Shown here piece after piece: positions 31,740 through 39,840 of a stretch of 64,000 bases of DNA; the first letter of the stretch is position 1, and every line of letters starts with the position of its first letter. Below the pieces are notes generated by a model, which did no database searches, was not told where the DNA came from, and was given only the letters and a program-made list of their open reading frames with translations. Position numbers and translations under genes: made by a program. The DNA lies in the NCBI RefSeq assembly GCF_000758665.1, contig NZ_CP009285.1, positions 620,001 to 684,000 of the forward strand, written 5' to 3'. The DNA is from Paenibacillus borealis. Its GTDB lineage: Bacteria > Bacillota > Bacilli > Paenibacillales > Paenibacillaceae.

Positions 31740-32447
31740 ATGAAGGAACTGAATTATTCGAAGGTATTTATCCTTCTGGCTGGAATGACGGCGGCAACAC
31801 TGGCCGTATATCGCGTAGTTTCGCTGCAGACCGATACGTTCTATGCCTTTCTGCTCTGGAATCTGTTTCTGGCCTGGGTGCCGTTCTTCTTCTCCATGGC
31901 CGCGCATGAGCTGGATAAGCGGAAGATCGGGGGGCTGCTGATTCTGCCGCTTGGCATAGCCTGGCTGCTGTTTTTCCCGAATGCGCCTTATATTATGACT
32001 GACCTCGTGCATTTGACGATCCGCAAGAGCAAATACATCGTGGATGGAACGATCCAGAACCGGTACTGGTACGACCTCACCACCCTGCTCTTGTTCACCT
32101 GGAGCGGCTGGCTGACCGGATTCTTCTCCCTGTACCAGTTCCAGCATGTAATTTACCGCAAGAGCAATCGGGTGCTCTCCTGGGTCTTTGTGCTGTTTGC
32201 CTGTGTAATGGGCGGCTATGGCGTGCTGCTTGGCAGAGTCTACCGCCTGAACAGCTGGGATGTGCTGACAGACCGCCATCAGCTGTATCAGCTGGTGCTG
32301 GACAGTCTGAACCGGCAGTCTGTGTTCTTCAGCTTATTCGTGGCCTTTGTGCTGCTCGTGATTTACGCCACGCTGTATTGCCTGCTGAACGGACTTGCCA
32401 GCGGGAACGGCAGCCGCAGAGCTTATTCGAAGGGCGGCAGAAGATGA
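31740..32447 (+). CDS. DUF1361 membrane protein
   Basis: This 235-residue polytopic protein has about seven helices. The motifs LAWVPFFFSMAAHELD, LFFPNAPYIMTDLVHL and GVLLGRVYRLNSWDV are the conserved core of DUF1361, a family of unknown function found in many Firmicutes and cyanobacteria. AAGGAG is 12 nt upstream of the ATG. The last 25 bp overlap the 3' end of the convergent alkyltransferase-like gene, leaving no room for a terminator between them. Confidence 0.85.
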   Translation: MKELNYSKVFILLAGMTAATLAVYRVVSLQTDTFYAFLLWNLFLAWVPFFFSMAAHELDKRKIGGLLILPLGIAWLLFFPNAPYIMTDLVHLTIRKSKYIVDGTIQNRYWYDLTTLLLFTWSGWLTGFFSLYQFQHVIYRKSNRVLSWVFVLFACVMGGYGVLLGRVYRLNSWDVLTDRHQLYQLVLDSLNRQSVFFSLFVAFVLLVIYATLYCLLNGLASGNGSRRAYSKGGRR

Positions 32448-32815
32448 TCTTCAGGTTCGGGGTTGAAATCCTGCTCCGGCTCTAGTTCCAGCTCCAGCTC
32501 CAGCCCGGATCCCGGGTCATACTGATAACGTTCAAGATCAATCACACCCCGCCCGTCAAAAACAATACCTTCACCCAGCAGATACAACTGCTGCAGGGAG
32601 CCGGACTCATCTTCGGTGAGCGAGATCATTCCTTTGGAATTGATGACCCTGTGCCACGGCAGCTTGTACTTCCTGCTCATGGAGTGCAGAATGCGCACCA
32701 CCTGCCTGGCTCCCCGGGGACTTCCGGCCGCACGGGCAATACCGCCATAGGTCATGACGGATCCTTCTGGAATCGACTGAATAATAGTGATCACTCTTTT
32801 GGTGAATGGCGTCAT
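32423..32815 (-). CDS. alkyltransferase-like protein (ATL)
   Basis: This 130-residue protein matches the C-terminal DNA-binding part of O6-alkylguanine-DNA alkyltransferases (IIQSIPEGSVMTYGGIARAA, helix with arginine finger GARQVVRILHS). The PCHRV active site reads PWHRV (Trp54), so the alkyl-accepting Cys is absent, as in ATL proteins that bind O6-alkylguanine and hand it to nucleotide excision repair. The C-terminus has the low-complexity GLELELELEPEQDFNPEPED. AAAGGAG precedes the ATG. It overlaps the end of the convergent DUF1361 gene. Confidence 0.92.
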   Translation of the reverse strand: MTPFTKRVITIIQSIPEGSVMTYGGIARAAGSPRGARQVVRILHSMSRKYKLPWHRVINSKGMISLTEDESGSLQQLYLLGEGIVFDGRGVIDLERYQYDPGSGLELELELEPEQDFNPEPEDHLLPPFE

Positions 32816-32950
32816 ATACAGGCTCCTTTATCTATAACAGAACTATCCGTTGTGTGTACTTAAGACAACCATAACATAAAGCGCCTTATGGAGCATCTGC
32901 CGGGGAAGGAGCAGCCGCATTAGCCCGTTAATTGGTCTTCCGGTCCCGCC

Positions 32951-32982
32951 CGGCCAAGCCCCTGCCTTTGCAGACAGGGGCT
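32951..32982. other. hairpin of unclear role
   Basis: AGCCCCTG-N15-CAGGGGCT followed by ATTTG. It lies between divergent genes (alkyltransferase-like and gerA) where no terminator is expected, and has only a weak T-tract. Confidence 0.4.
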
Positions 32983-33096
32983 ATTTGCCGTTCAGTTCTA
33001 AGCCGGAATTCTTCCTCTACAGCATAATTATGGCGAATAGGAGTTAGAGAGACGGGGGATAATCAGAGCAATAGAAATGCGACAGGAGTGACTGCT

Positions 33097-34644
33097 GTGA
33101 AGAGTAAGGATGCTGAACTGAACAATGGATCTGCCGGCAAAATCTCGTCTTTTCAGCCGCTGGGTCCCTCACTGGATGATACGATGGCTTTGTTCCGGAA
33201 GATTTTTAGTAATGATGGAACCCTGAGAATCCGTGTGATCGAGAATAAGCAGGGCCTGCCTGTCCGCTGCGGCTTGATCTATGTGGATGGAATGATCGAC
33301 CGGGATCTCATCCAGAATGGGATTACGAAGCCGGTAATGACCTATCATTTCACAGAAGAAGAGAGCGGCAGCCCTGCTGAACTGATGGAGAAAATCCGTA
33401 TGGAAGTCATCAATATCAGTGACATTATGGTTTCTACGGAGCTTGATGAACTGGTCGGAGCTGTAGTCAGCGGGAAAACAGTATTCTTATTGGACGGTTA
33501 CGCCGGAGCGCTTAATATCAATGCCCAAGGCTGGGAGACCCGCTCCATAGAAGAGCCTACAACGGAGAAAGCAGTACGGGGGCCCAGAGAGGGCTTCACC
33601 GAATCACTGCTCGTCAATCTTACCCTGATCCGGCGCAGGGTGCAGAACTCTGATCTGAAATTTGTGTTCATGGATATCGGAACGCGCTCGAAGACACAGA
33701 CCTGCATCTGCTATATGGAGAGTCTCGCCTCTCCCGATATTCTTGAGGAGCTCTACGGCCGGCTGGAGCGGGTGGAAATTGATGCCATGCTGGATACGGG
33801 TTACCTGGCGGAGCTTATCCGCGATGAGCCGTATTCCCCATTCGAGACGATCGGAAATACCGAACGGCCGGATGCGCTGGTGAGCAAAATAATGGAGGGC
33901 AGAATAGCTGTACTCATGGAAGGCACCCCCTTTGCCTTAACATTACCGTATGTTTTTGTGGAGAATTTTCAGGCCAGTGAGGATTACTATATCAACTATT
34001 ATTTCGCCTCCTTCAACCGTCTGATCAGAGTGCTGGGAGCCTTCATGTCGATCAGTATACCGGCCGGATACGTTGCACTTGTGACCTACGCGCAGGAAAT
34101 GGTTCCGACGCTGCTGCTGTTAAGCATTGCGACCGCAAGGCTGTCTGTCCCTTTTCCTACGGTCGTTGAGGCGCTGATTATGCTGACGATCTTCGAGGTG
34201 CTGCGCGAAGCGGGGGCGCGGATTCCGACATCGATCGGCCAAGCCGTCAGTATCGTAGGGGCGCTGGTGCTGGGTCAGGCGGCTGTAGATGCGCGTATTG
34301 TCAGTGCACCAATGGTGATTGTGGTAGGGTTAACGGGGATAACAACGCTGCTGAATCCAAGACTCACAGGCCCTTTGATTATAGCCAGGCTGGCCCTGCT
34401 GTTCGTTACCTTTTTCCTGGGGATATACGGATACTTCTTCGGTCTGCTGGGTCTGGTGATTCATCTGATGAGCCTGCGCTCCTTCGGAGTCTCCTATATG
34501 CTCGGGGTAGGCTCGATCCGGCCGCAGGATATTAAGGATACCGCGATCCGTGCGCCCTGGTGGGATATGTACCTCCGGCCTGCGATGATCGGAGCGCGTA
34601 ATATGAAGCGGAAGCCGTCCAGCAAGCGGGCGAAGCGGTCATGA
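33097..34644 (+). CDS. spore germinant receptor subunit A (GerA/GerKA family)
   Basis: This 515-residue protein has a soluble N-terminal region (about 1-285) and a membrane domain with about five helices (290-460). The conserved segments are RNSDLKFVFMDIGTRSK-like 'VFMDIGTRSKTQTCICYM', AVLMEGTPFALTLPYVF and the AGARIPTSIGQAVSIVGAL-type motif 'REAGARIPTSIGQAVSI'. It is the A subunit of a nutrient receptor in the spore inner membrane. GTG 33097 is preferred because AGGAG lies 9 nt upstream; GTG 33088 directly abuts it. It is first in an A-C-D-B operon and overlaps the C gene by 4 bp. Confidence 0.95.
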   Translation: MKSKDAELNNGSAGKISSFQPLGPSLDDTMALFRKIFSNDGTLRIRVIENKQGLPVRCGLIYVDGMIDRDLIQNGITKPVMTYHFTEEESGSPAELMEKIRMEVINISDIMVSTELDELVGAVVSGKTVFLLDGYAGALNINAQGWETRSIEEPTTEKAVRGPREGFTESLLVNLTLIRRRVQNSDLKFVFMDIGTRSKTQTCICYMESLASPDILEELYGRLERVEIDAMLDTGYLAELIRDEPYSPFETIGNTERPDALVSKIMEGRIAVLMEGTPFALTLPYVFVENFQASEDYYINYYFASFNRLIRVLGAFMSISIPAGYVALVTYAQEMVPTLLLLSIATARLSVPFPTVVEALIMLTIFEVLREAGARIPTSIGQAVSIVGALVLGQAAVDARIVSAPMVIVVGLTGITTLLNPRLTGPLIIARLALLFVTFFLGIYGYFFGLLGLVIHLMSLRSFGVSYMLGVGSIRPQDIKDTAIRAPWWDMYLRPAMIGARNMKRKPSSKRAKRS

Positions 34645-35795
34645 GAACCTTGCGCAGAATCCTGGCCGTGCTAGTCTCTGTGCTGCTGCTGGGCAGCATC
34701 TCCGGCTGCTGGAATTATGCTGAGGTCGATGATATGTCCATCGTAGCCGGGGTAGCGATCGACAAGAACAAGGCGGACGGCAAGCTGCTGCTTACTGTGG
34801 AGATGGTCGATACCAACGGGGGGCTGGACAAAACGCAGGCCGGGTTCAAGATGATCAGTCTCAGCGGGGATACAATGTTTGAAATTGTCCGCAATATCAT
34901 CTCTATGACCGGTAAAAAGCTGTTCTGGAGCCATGCCAAGGCCATTGTTTTCAGTGAGGAGATTGCCAGAGAGGGCCTTATCAAAGCCATTGACTGGTAT
35001 AGCAGAGATACGGAGACGAGATCGGATGTATTCATATTTGTATCGAAAGAAAAGACGGCCCGCGAGATTCTGGATCTGAATAGTACGACAGAAGCAATCA
35101 TGTCGTTTGAATTAGCCCAAATGATGCGGGATGAGAAGCATACCAGCAGTGCGCCGACTGTAGAAATATGGGATTTCATTGATAAGCTCGAAACGTCAGG
35201 CAATAACTCGGTAGCACCGATGATTAGTATCCATGAGAAGAATGGCCAGAAGAACGAACGTGTGGAAGGCACTGCCATATTTGTGAGGGACAGAATGGTG
35301 GGTAAGCTGAATGGTGATGAGACCAAAAATATGCTGTTTGTAAAAAACTCAATTAAAGGAGGCGTGCTGGATGTGGAGGATAAAAACGGAGTCCCGTCCT
35401 ATTCTCTGGAAATCATCTCCAATCATACTAAGCTGAAGCCCATAATGATTGACGGCAAACTGCAGATGCAGATTCATACTGTAACTAAGACTGGCCTCGA
35501 TGAAGTGATGACTCCTGAAGGGTTTTTCAAAGATGAAAGCATTCAGGATATCGAGAAAAGAGCCAGCGAACGTCTGCAGGCGGATATTCTGTCTTTGATC
35601 CATAAGGTCCAGCAGGAATACGATGCCGATATCTTTGCCTTTGGCGAGAATGTGCATGAGAACCAGCCTAAGGTATGGGCTAAGGTTAAGGATCATTGGC
35701 CTGAAGTGTTCGCAGACCTGGAGGTGACGGTTAGCTCCAAGGTGACGATCCAGAGTACCGCCAAAACATCGCGCGCCATAAGGCTGGGGGATTAG
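34641..35795 (+). CDS. spore germinant receptor lipoprotein subunit C (Ger(x)C family)
   Basis: This 384-residue lipoprotein has a signal peptide with lipobox SISGC (Cys23) followed by WNYAEVDDMSIVAGVAID, the usual start of Ger(x)C proteins. The C-terminal domain ends with KVKDHWPEVFADLEVTVSSK-like conserved residues. It is anchored by diacylglycerol to the spore inner membrane and is part of the receptor with A and B subunits. The start ATG overlaps the stop of the A gene by four bases (ATGA). Confidence 0.95.
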   Translation: MRTLRRILAVLVSVLLLGSISGCWNYAEVDDMSIVAGVAIDKNKADGKLLLTVEMVDTNGGLDKTQAGFKMISLSGDTMFEIVRNIISMTGKKLFWSHAKAIVFSEEIAREGLIKAIDWYSRDTETRSDVFIFVSKEKTAREILDLNSTTEAIMSFELAQMMRDEKHTSSAPTVEIWDFIDKLETSGNNSVAPMISIHEKNGQKNERVEGTAIFVRDRMVGKLNGDETKNMLFVKNSIKGGVLDVEDKNGVPSYSLEIISNHTKLKPIMIDGKLQMQIHTVTKTGLDEVMTPEGFFKDESIQDIEKRASERLQADILSLIHKVQQEYDADIFAFGENVHENQPKVWAKVKDHWPEVFADLEVTVSSKVTIQSTAKTSRAIRLGD

Positions 35796-35797
35796 TC

Positions 35798-36001
35798 ATG
35801 TTCATTTATATTGTGGTCATTTATGCGATTGTAGCTATTCTTGACCCCTACGGGCTGCTTAAGCGGGGCATGAAGCGGGATTTTCTGGTATGTTCTGCCC
35901 TGTACCTGATTTCCTTCTCCCTGGCCTTCGCGCTGTCGATGCACTGGGAGATACCCAGTCCTTCCCCGCTGATTGTAGATTTGATTAAGAGGCTGTACTA
36001 G
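35798..36001 (+). CDS. small two-TM germinant receptor-associated protein (D-subunit-like)
   Basis: This 67-residue protein has two hydrophobic helices (about 2-18 and 30-46) with a basic loop KRGMKRDF between them. Short two-TM 'D' proteins encoded within ger operons are known in several Bacillus species and modulate receptor function; size, topology and position match. It begins 2 bp after the C gene with GGGGGAT upstream, and is followed by the B gene after 28 bp. Confidence 0.8.
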   Translation: MFIYIVVIYAIVAILDPYGLLKRGMKRDFLVCSALYLISFSLAFALSMHWEIPSPSPLIVDLIKRLY

Positions 36002-36029
36002 AGCACGCTCCTGAAGGGAGGAGGAAAGC

Positions 36030-37130
36030 ATGAGCAAAGAGATTATACCGGCAGGGCAGTCGATCAGCATAGCTGTATTATTCATTAGCGGCAGTTCACT
36101 GTTCATGGGCACATCAGGGGAGTCCGGCAACAGCAGCTGGATTGCCCTGATTTTTGCTATCTCCCTGGCGGTTCCGCTCATGCTTATCTATGCCAGACTC
36201 CATGTGCTGTTTCCGGGCAAGGATCTGTACGACATGCTGATCGCTGTGTTCGGCACGGTCTTCGGGCGGGTGCTGTCCTGCCTGTACATATGGTATGCAC
36301 TGCATCTCGGGGCGCTGGTGCTGCGTAATTTCGGGGAATTCAGCAAGACCGTAGCCTTAACCTCCACACCGATGATTGCCCCAATGCTGGTGATTGGCCT
36401 GCTGTGCATCTGGGTGGTGAGTGCTGGGATTGAGGTGCTGGGCAGAAGCGCCAAATTCCTGCTGCTGTTTACGTTTATTGTGATTGTGTTCATACAGATT
36501 CTTTCCGTCCCGAAATTTGAGTATCATCATCTTAAGCCGCTGCTGGACAGCGGCTGGGGGCCTATTGGTGCAGATACAGCGGGCTCATTCACGTTTCCTT
36601 TTGCCGAGATTGTAATCTTCCTGGGGGCCTTCAATGCGCTTCCTCCAAAAGGCTCGGCCAAACGGGTGCTGCTGAGCAGTACGCTGATCGCTGGAATGAT
36701 CATTATTTTTGTCACTATACGCAATCTGCTGGTGCTGGGACCCGAGATTCTGTCGAGTCTGTATTTCCCCTCCTATGTGGCTGTCAGCCGGATTAACATT
36801 GGAGATTTCCTGACCCGGATCGAGGGCTCATCGGCCATTATCTTCGTAACAGCGCTGTTCATTAAAGTCAGCCTGTGCCTGTACGTCACCTGTAACGGAG
36901 TAAGTAAAGTATTCAGACTGAAAAGCTACAGGTCTGTCGTGCTCCAGATGGGACTCATTATGGTGTATCTGGCAGATTTCATCTATAAGGATATTATGCA
37001 GATGCAGTATTTTGCCTATCACATCTACAAGGTGTACGCCCTCCCGTTCCAGGTGGTTATTCCCGTAATGCTATGGCTAACTGCAGAGATTCTCTCCCGC
37101 AGAAAGAGCAGCACAACATCTATGAAATAA
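36030..37130 (+). CDS. spore germinant receptor subunit B (GerAB/GerKB family permease)
   Basis: This 366-residue protein has about ten transmembrane helices of the APC superfamily endospore germination permeases (start EIIPAGQSISIAVLFISGSS, later FTFPFAEIVIFLGAFNALPP). The B subunit binds the nutrient germinant. GGGAGGAGG precedes the ATG. It closes the A-C-D-B operon, ended by the terminator at 37136. The germinant cannot be predicted from sequence. Confidence 0.94.
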   Translation: MSKEIIPAGQSISIAVLFISGSSLFMGTSGESGNSSWIALIFAISLAVPLMLIYARLHVLFPGKDLYDMLIAVFGTVFGRVLSCLYIWYALHLGALVLRNFGEFSKTVALTSTPMIAPMLVIGLLCIWVVSAGIEVLGRSAKFLLLFTFIVIVFIQILSVPKFEYHHLKPLLDSGWGPIGADTAGSFTFPFAEIVIFLGAFNALPPKGSAKRVLLSSTLIAGMIIIFVTIRNLLVLGPEILSSLYFPSYVAVSRINIGDFLTRIEGSSAIIFVTALFIKVSLCLYVTCNGVSKVFRLKSYRSVVLQMGLIMVYLADFIYKDIMQMQYFAYHIYKVYALPFQVVIPVMLWLTAEILSRRKSSTTSMK

Positions 37131-37135
37131 GCCTC

Positions 37136-37172
37136 AGCCCCGTGACCGCGCGTTGCGGGGTTATTTATTTTC
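37136..37172 (+). terminator. terminator of the ger operon
   Basis: AGCCCCG and CGGGGTT arms with a GC-rich inner loop, then ATTTATTTT. Confidence 0.65.
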
Positions 37173-37249
37173 AACCTGCCAGGAAGTTGGCTATAATGGG
37201 AGGCAGAGAGTAATGTTATTTAAGAGGGTAACGAAAGGCGTGAGAATAG

Positions 37250-37870
37250 ATGAGTGTATCCAGCATCGTAATGTCCTCACATTGGGGCAGGGAAGTCAGA
37301 CATAAGTATGTAGCACAAGGCTCCAAGGCGCTGGCCGTTGTGTTTCCGGGACAGAATTATTCCGCCGAGCGGCCGCTGCTGGAATATGCGGGCAAGCTGG
37401 CCCGGGAATACGGCTGTGATCTGCTGCTGCTGGAATATGGATACCAAAGTGCGCGGGCGCCCTTCAAACGTGAAGAAATCGATATTGTCGCAGAGGAATG
37501 CAAGGTGGCGCTTGCTTCGCTTCCGGAGTATGAGCAGCTGCTGTTCATCAGCAAAAGCATGGGGACAGTGATATCCGGTAAGGTAGCTTCAGAGACGGGA
37601 ATGGGGGGGAAGATTTCCCATCTGTTCCTTACTCCCGTAGCTGAAAGTATCCCTTACATTAAGCAGAGCCGGGGCAGCGTTATTTACGGCGGGAGTGATC
37701 CGCTGTTCACCGAGCAGCACTCTGCCGAGCTCAGCGGCCTGAAGCAGGTGCGGGTATATAGAATCGATGATGCCAACCATTCTCTGGAGGTAGGCAGTGT
37801 CAATGAGTCACTGGCCGTGCTGCTGGTCATTATTAATTTCTATCATGAGTTTTTCCGCGATTCACTATAA
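37250..37870 (+). CDS. alpha/beta hydrolase-like protein
   Basis: This 206-residue protein has an alpha/beta hydrolase pattern: strand-loop ALAVVFPGQNYSAE (oxyanion-hole position), nucleophile elbow FISKSMGTV (Ser in S-x-S-x-G instead of G-x-S-x-G), and a likely acid/His pair YGGSDPLF and DANHSLEV. It is therefore a probable esterase or thioesterase of unknown substrate. The start is supported by AAAGGCGTGAG. It is followed closely (15 bp) by an ABM-family gene and further small enzymes on the same strand. Confidence 0.75.
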   Translation: MSVSSIVMSSHWGREVRHKYVAQGSKALAVVFPGQNYSAERPLLEYAGKLAREYGCDLLLLEYGYQSARAPFKREEIDIVAEECKVALASLPEYEQLLFISKSMGTVISGKVASETGMGGKISHLFLTPVAESIPYIKQSRGSVIYGGSDPLFTEQHSAELSGLKQVRVYRIDDANHSLEVGSVNESLAVLLVIINFYHEFFRDSL

Positions 37871-37885
37871 AGGGGCGATGGAAGT

Positions 37886-38182
37886 ATGATTACAGAAGCG
37901 GCAATGCTGCAGGTGAAGCCGGGGCTGACCCGGCAGTTTGAGCAGAGCTTCAAGGAGGCGTCCCCGCTGATTGCCTCTATGGACGGTTATCTGGGGCATG
38001 AGCTGCAGCACTGTATGGAGGATGACCATAAATACCTGCTGATTGTCAGATGGCGCAGCCTGGAGGATCATACGGTAGGGTTCAGGGAATCTGCTCAGTA
38101 CCAGGAATGGAAAGCAATGCTGCATCATTACTACAGCCCCTTTCCGGTAGTTGAGCATTATACCCGTATTAATCTGGATTAG
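37886..38182 (+). CDS. antibiotic biosynthesis monooxygenase (ABM) family protein
   Basis: This 98-residue member of the ABM/YqjZ-like dimeric alpha-beta barrel family reads AMLQVKPGLTRQFEQSFKEA, YLGHELQHCMEDDHKYLLIV and YHYYSPFPVVEHY-like 'LHHYYSPFPVVEHY'. The last motif is typical of the YqjZ subgroup. Function is not established. AAAGGGGCG precedes the ATG. It is a distant relative of the ABM gene at 25429. Confidence 0.85.
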   Translation: MITEAAMLQVKPGLTRQFEQSFKEASPLIASMDGYLGHELQHCMEDDHKYLLIVRWRSLEDHTVGFRESAQYQEWKAMLHHYYSPFPVVEHYTRINLD

Positions 38183-38199
38183 AGGAAAGGAAGAGCGGC

Positions 38200-39015
38200 A
38201 TGCTGGGGAAAGTGATCGGAAAAGGCCGGACTGCGGAAGTCATGGAGTATGGCGATGGAAGGATTCTTAAGCTTTACCTGGATGAGATTCCGGAGCATCA
38301 TGTGGACTGGGAATACCAGATCAGTACATATGTCTATGAACAGGGAGTGCACACCCCGCAGCCGTATGAGCTGGTTGCGGAAGAGGGCAGGAAGGGAATA
38401 GTGTTTCAGCAGATACATGGTCCTTCACTGCTGAAGCTGATGGGTACCAGACCGTGGCTAATCTCCAGCTACGCGAGGCAGATGGCGGCTCTTCAATACA
38501 GCCTCCATCAGCTTGCGGGCACGGGTGAAGCCGGAGAACAGAAAAAGCGGCTGAAGCACAATGTTATTGCAGCACCTATGCTTAATATGGAAGAGAAGGC
38601 ACCTATTCTAGCTCTGCTGGAGCTGCTTCCGGACGGCGATAAGCTATGTCATGGAGATTTCCATCCGGACAATGTGCTGATGGACGGAAAGCTGTGGGTC
38701 ATTGACTGGATGACTGCCGTGTCAGGAGATCCTGCGGCAGATGCTGCACGGTCCGTAGTCATGTTCAGTATAGGTGCGATGCCTAAGCATGCCTCGTTGT
38801 TCACCAAAATGTTCTTAGGCTTCGCCAGAAAGCGGATGACAAGTCAATATACCCGTGAATATATGAGACTATCAGGGGTATCCCGGGCGGATATTGAAGC
38901 CTGGATACTGCCGGTTGCCGCTGCACGGCTGGTGGAGTGGCTTCCGGTACCTGAGAAGGAGCAGCTTGTCCGCGAAATCCGCAAGCGCTTAAAATCACTG
39001 CCACCCGCCCGATAA
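38200..39015 (+). CDS. phosphotransferase/kinase-fold protein (APH family)
   Basis: This 271-residue protein has the aminoglycoside/choline kinase fold: GKGRTAEVMEYGDGRILKLY nucleotide loop and lysine, catalytic loop LCHGDFHPDNVLM (Asp in HGDFHPDN), and metal-binding Asp in WVIDWMTA. No resistance enzyme subclass is recognisable, so its substrate (small alcohol, sugar or aminoglycoside) is unknown. GGAAAGGAAGAG precedes the ATG. It is 17 bp from the ABM gene, so they are probably cotranscribed. Confidence 0.85.
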   Translation: MLGKVIGKGRTAEVMEYGDGRILKLYLDEIPEHHVDWEYQISTYVYEQGVHTPQPYELVAEEGRKGIVFQQIHGPSLLKLMGTRPWLISSYARQMAALQYSLHQLAGTGEAGEQKKRLKHNVIAAPMLNMEEKAPILALLELLPDGDKLCHGDFHPDNVLMDGKLWVIDWMTAVSGDPAADAARSVVMFSIGAMPKHASLFTKMFLGFARKRMTSQYTREYMRLSGVSRADIEAWILPVAAARLVEWLPVPEKEQLVREIRKRLKSLPPAR

Positions 39016-39040
39016 CCCTTTATAGAAAGCAGGTACGCTT

Positions 39041-39586
39041 ATGAATACATACATCGCGCTGCTGCGCGGGATTAATGTCGGCGGCAACAAGCTGATCAAA
39101 ATGCAGGAGCTTAAGGCAATGTTTGGGGAGCTCCAGTATAAGAATGTACGGACCTATATCCAGAGCGGCAATGTGGTATTTGAAAGTGAGGAGGCTTCCG
39201 GCGCCGGGCTCGCCGGGGTGATCAGCCAGCGTATCCGGGAGACCTTCGGATTCGAGGTGCCTGTGATCCTCCGTTCCCTGGAGGAGCTGGAAGCGGTTAT
39301 TGCCGGCAACCCGTTCCCGCTGACGGAGCCGGAGGAATTCAAACGTCTGTATGTTTCGTTTCTGGCTGAGGAGCCTTCAGCTGAAGCACTGGAGAGGGTT
39401 CGTCCCTATGAAGAGGGAGCGGACAAGGTGCGGGTTATCGGCAAAGAGATATACACTTACTATGAGGTGAGCGTAAGCGAATCTCCACTCTTCAAAGTAC
39501 AGTTCGACAAACTGCTCGGCACGAATCTCACCGCACGCAACTGGAACACTCTGGGTAAGGTGACGGCGCTGGCCCGCAAACCGTAG
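39041..39586 (+). CDS. DUF1697 domain protein
   Basis: This 181-residue protein begins YIALLRGINVGGNKLIKMQE and continues VRTYIQSGNVVFES, the diagnostic opening of DUF1697, a common family of unknown function. The C-terminus RNWNTLGKVTALARK is also conserved. It probably ends the small operon that starts at 37250 and is followed by a terminator. Confidence 0.9.
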   Translation: MNTYIALLRGINVGGNKLIKMQELKAMFGELQYKNVRTYIQSGNVVFESEEASGAGLAGVISQRIRETFGFEVPVILRSLEELEAVIAGNPFPLTEPEEFKRLYVSFLAEEPSAEALERVRPYEEGADKVRVIGKEIYTYYEVSVSESPLFKVQFDKLLGTNLTARNWNTLGKVTALARKP

Positions 39587-39629
39587 GTCAGCTTAGGTTA
39601 AGGGAATTGCCCTGCGTGCTTTATACTAT

Positions 39630-39684
39630 AACCCCGCTTCCGTTGTGCTGCTCAGCAGCATGGAGGGCTAAGCGGGGTTGTTTG
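39630..39684 (+). terminator. terminator after DUF1697 gene
   Basis: AACCCCGCTT and AAGCGGGGTT base stem with an internal GCTGCTCAGCAGC hairpin, then GTTTGCC. Confidence 0.75.
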
Positions 39685-39840
39685 CCGTTTCCTTTTATAT
39701 CCTATCGTTTCAGCAAACATTCAGCCTGTATTCATTATGAGTTAAGGTAAGGATGCAATAATACACCTATGCAAAGAGAAAGCCGCTCAACAAGGCGTCT
39801 TACCGGATGTCAGGAAGAACGGATTGGAGTGGATAAATCT

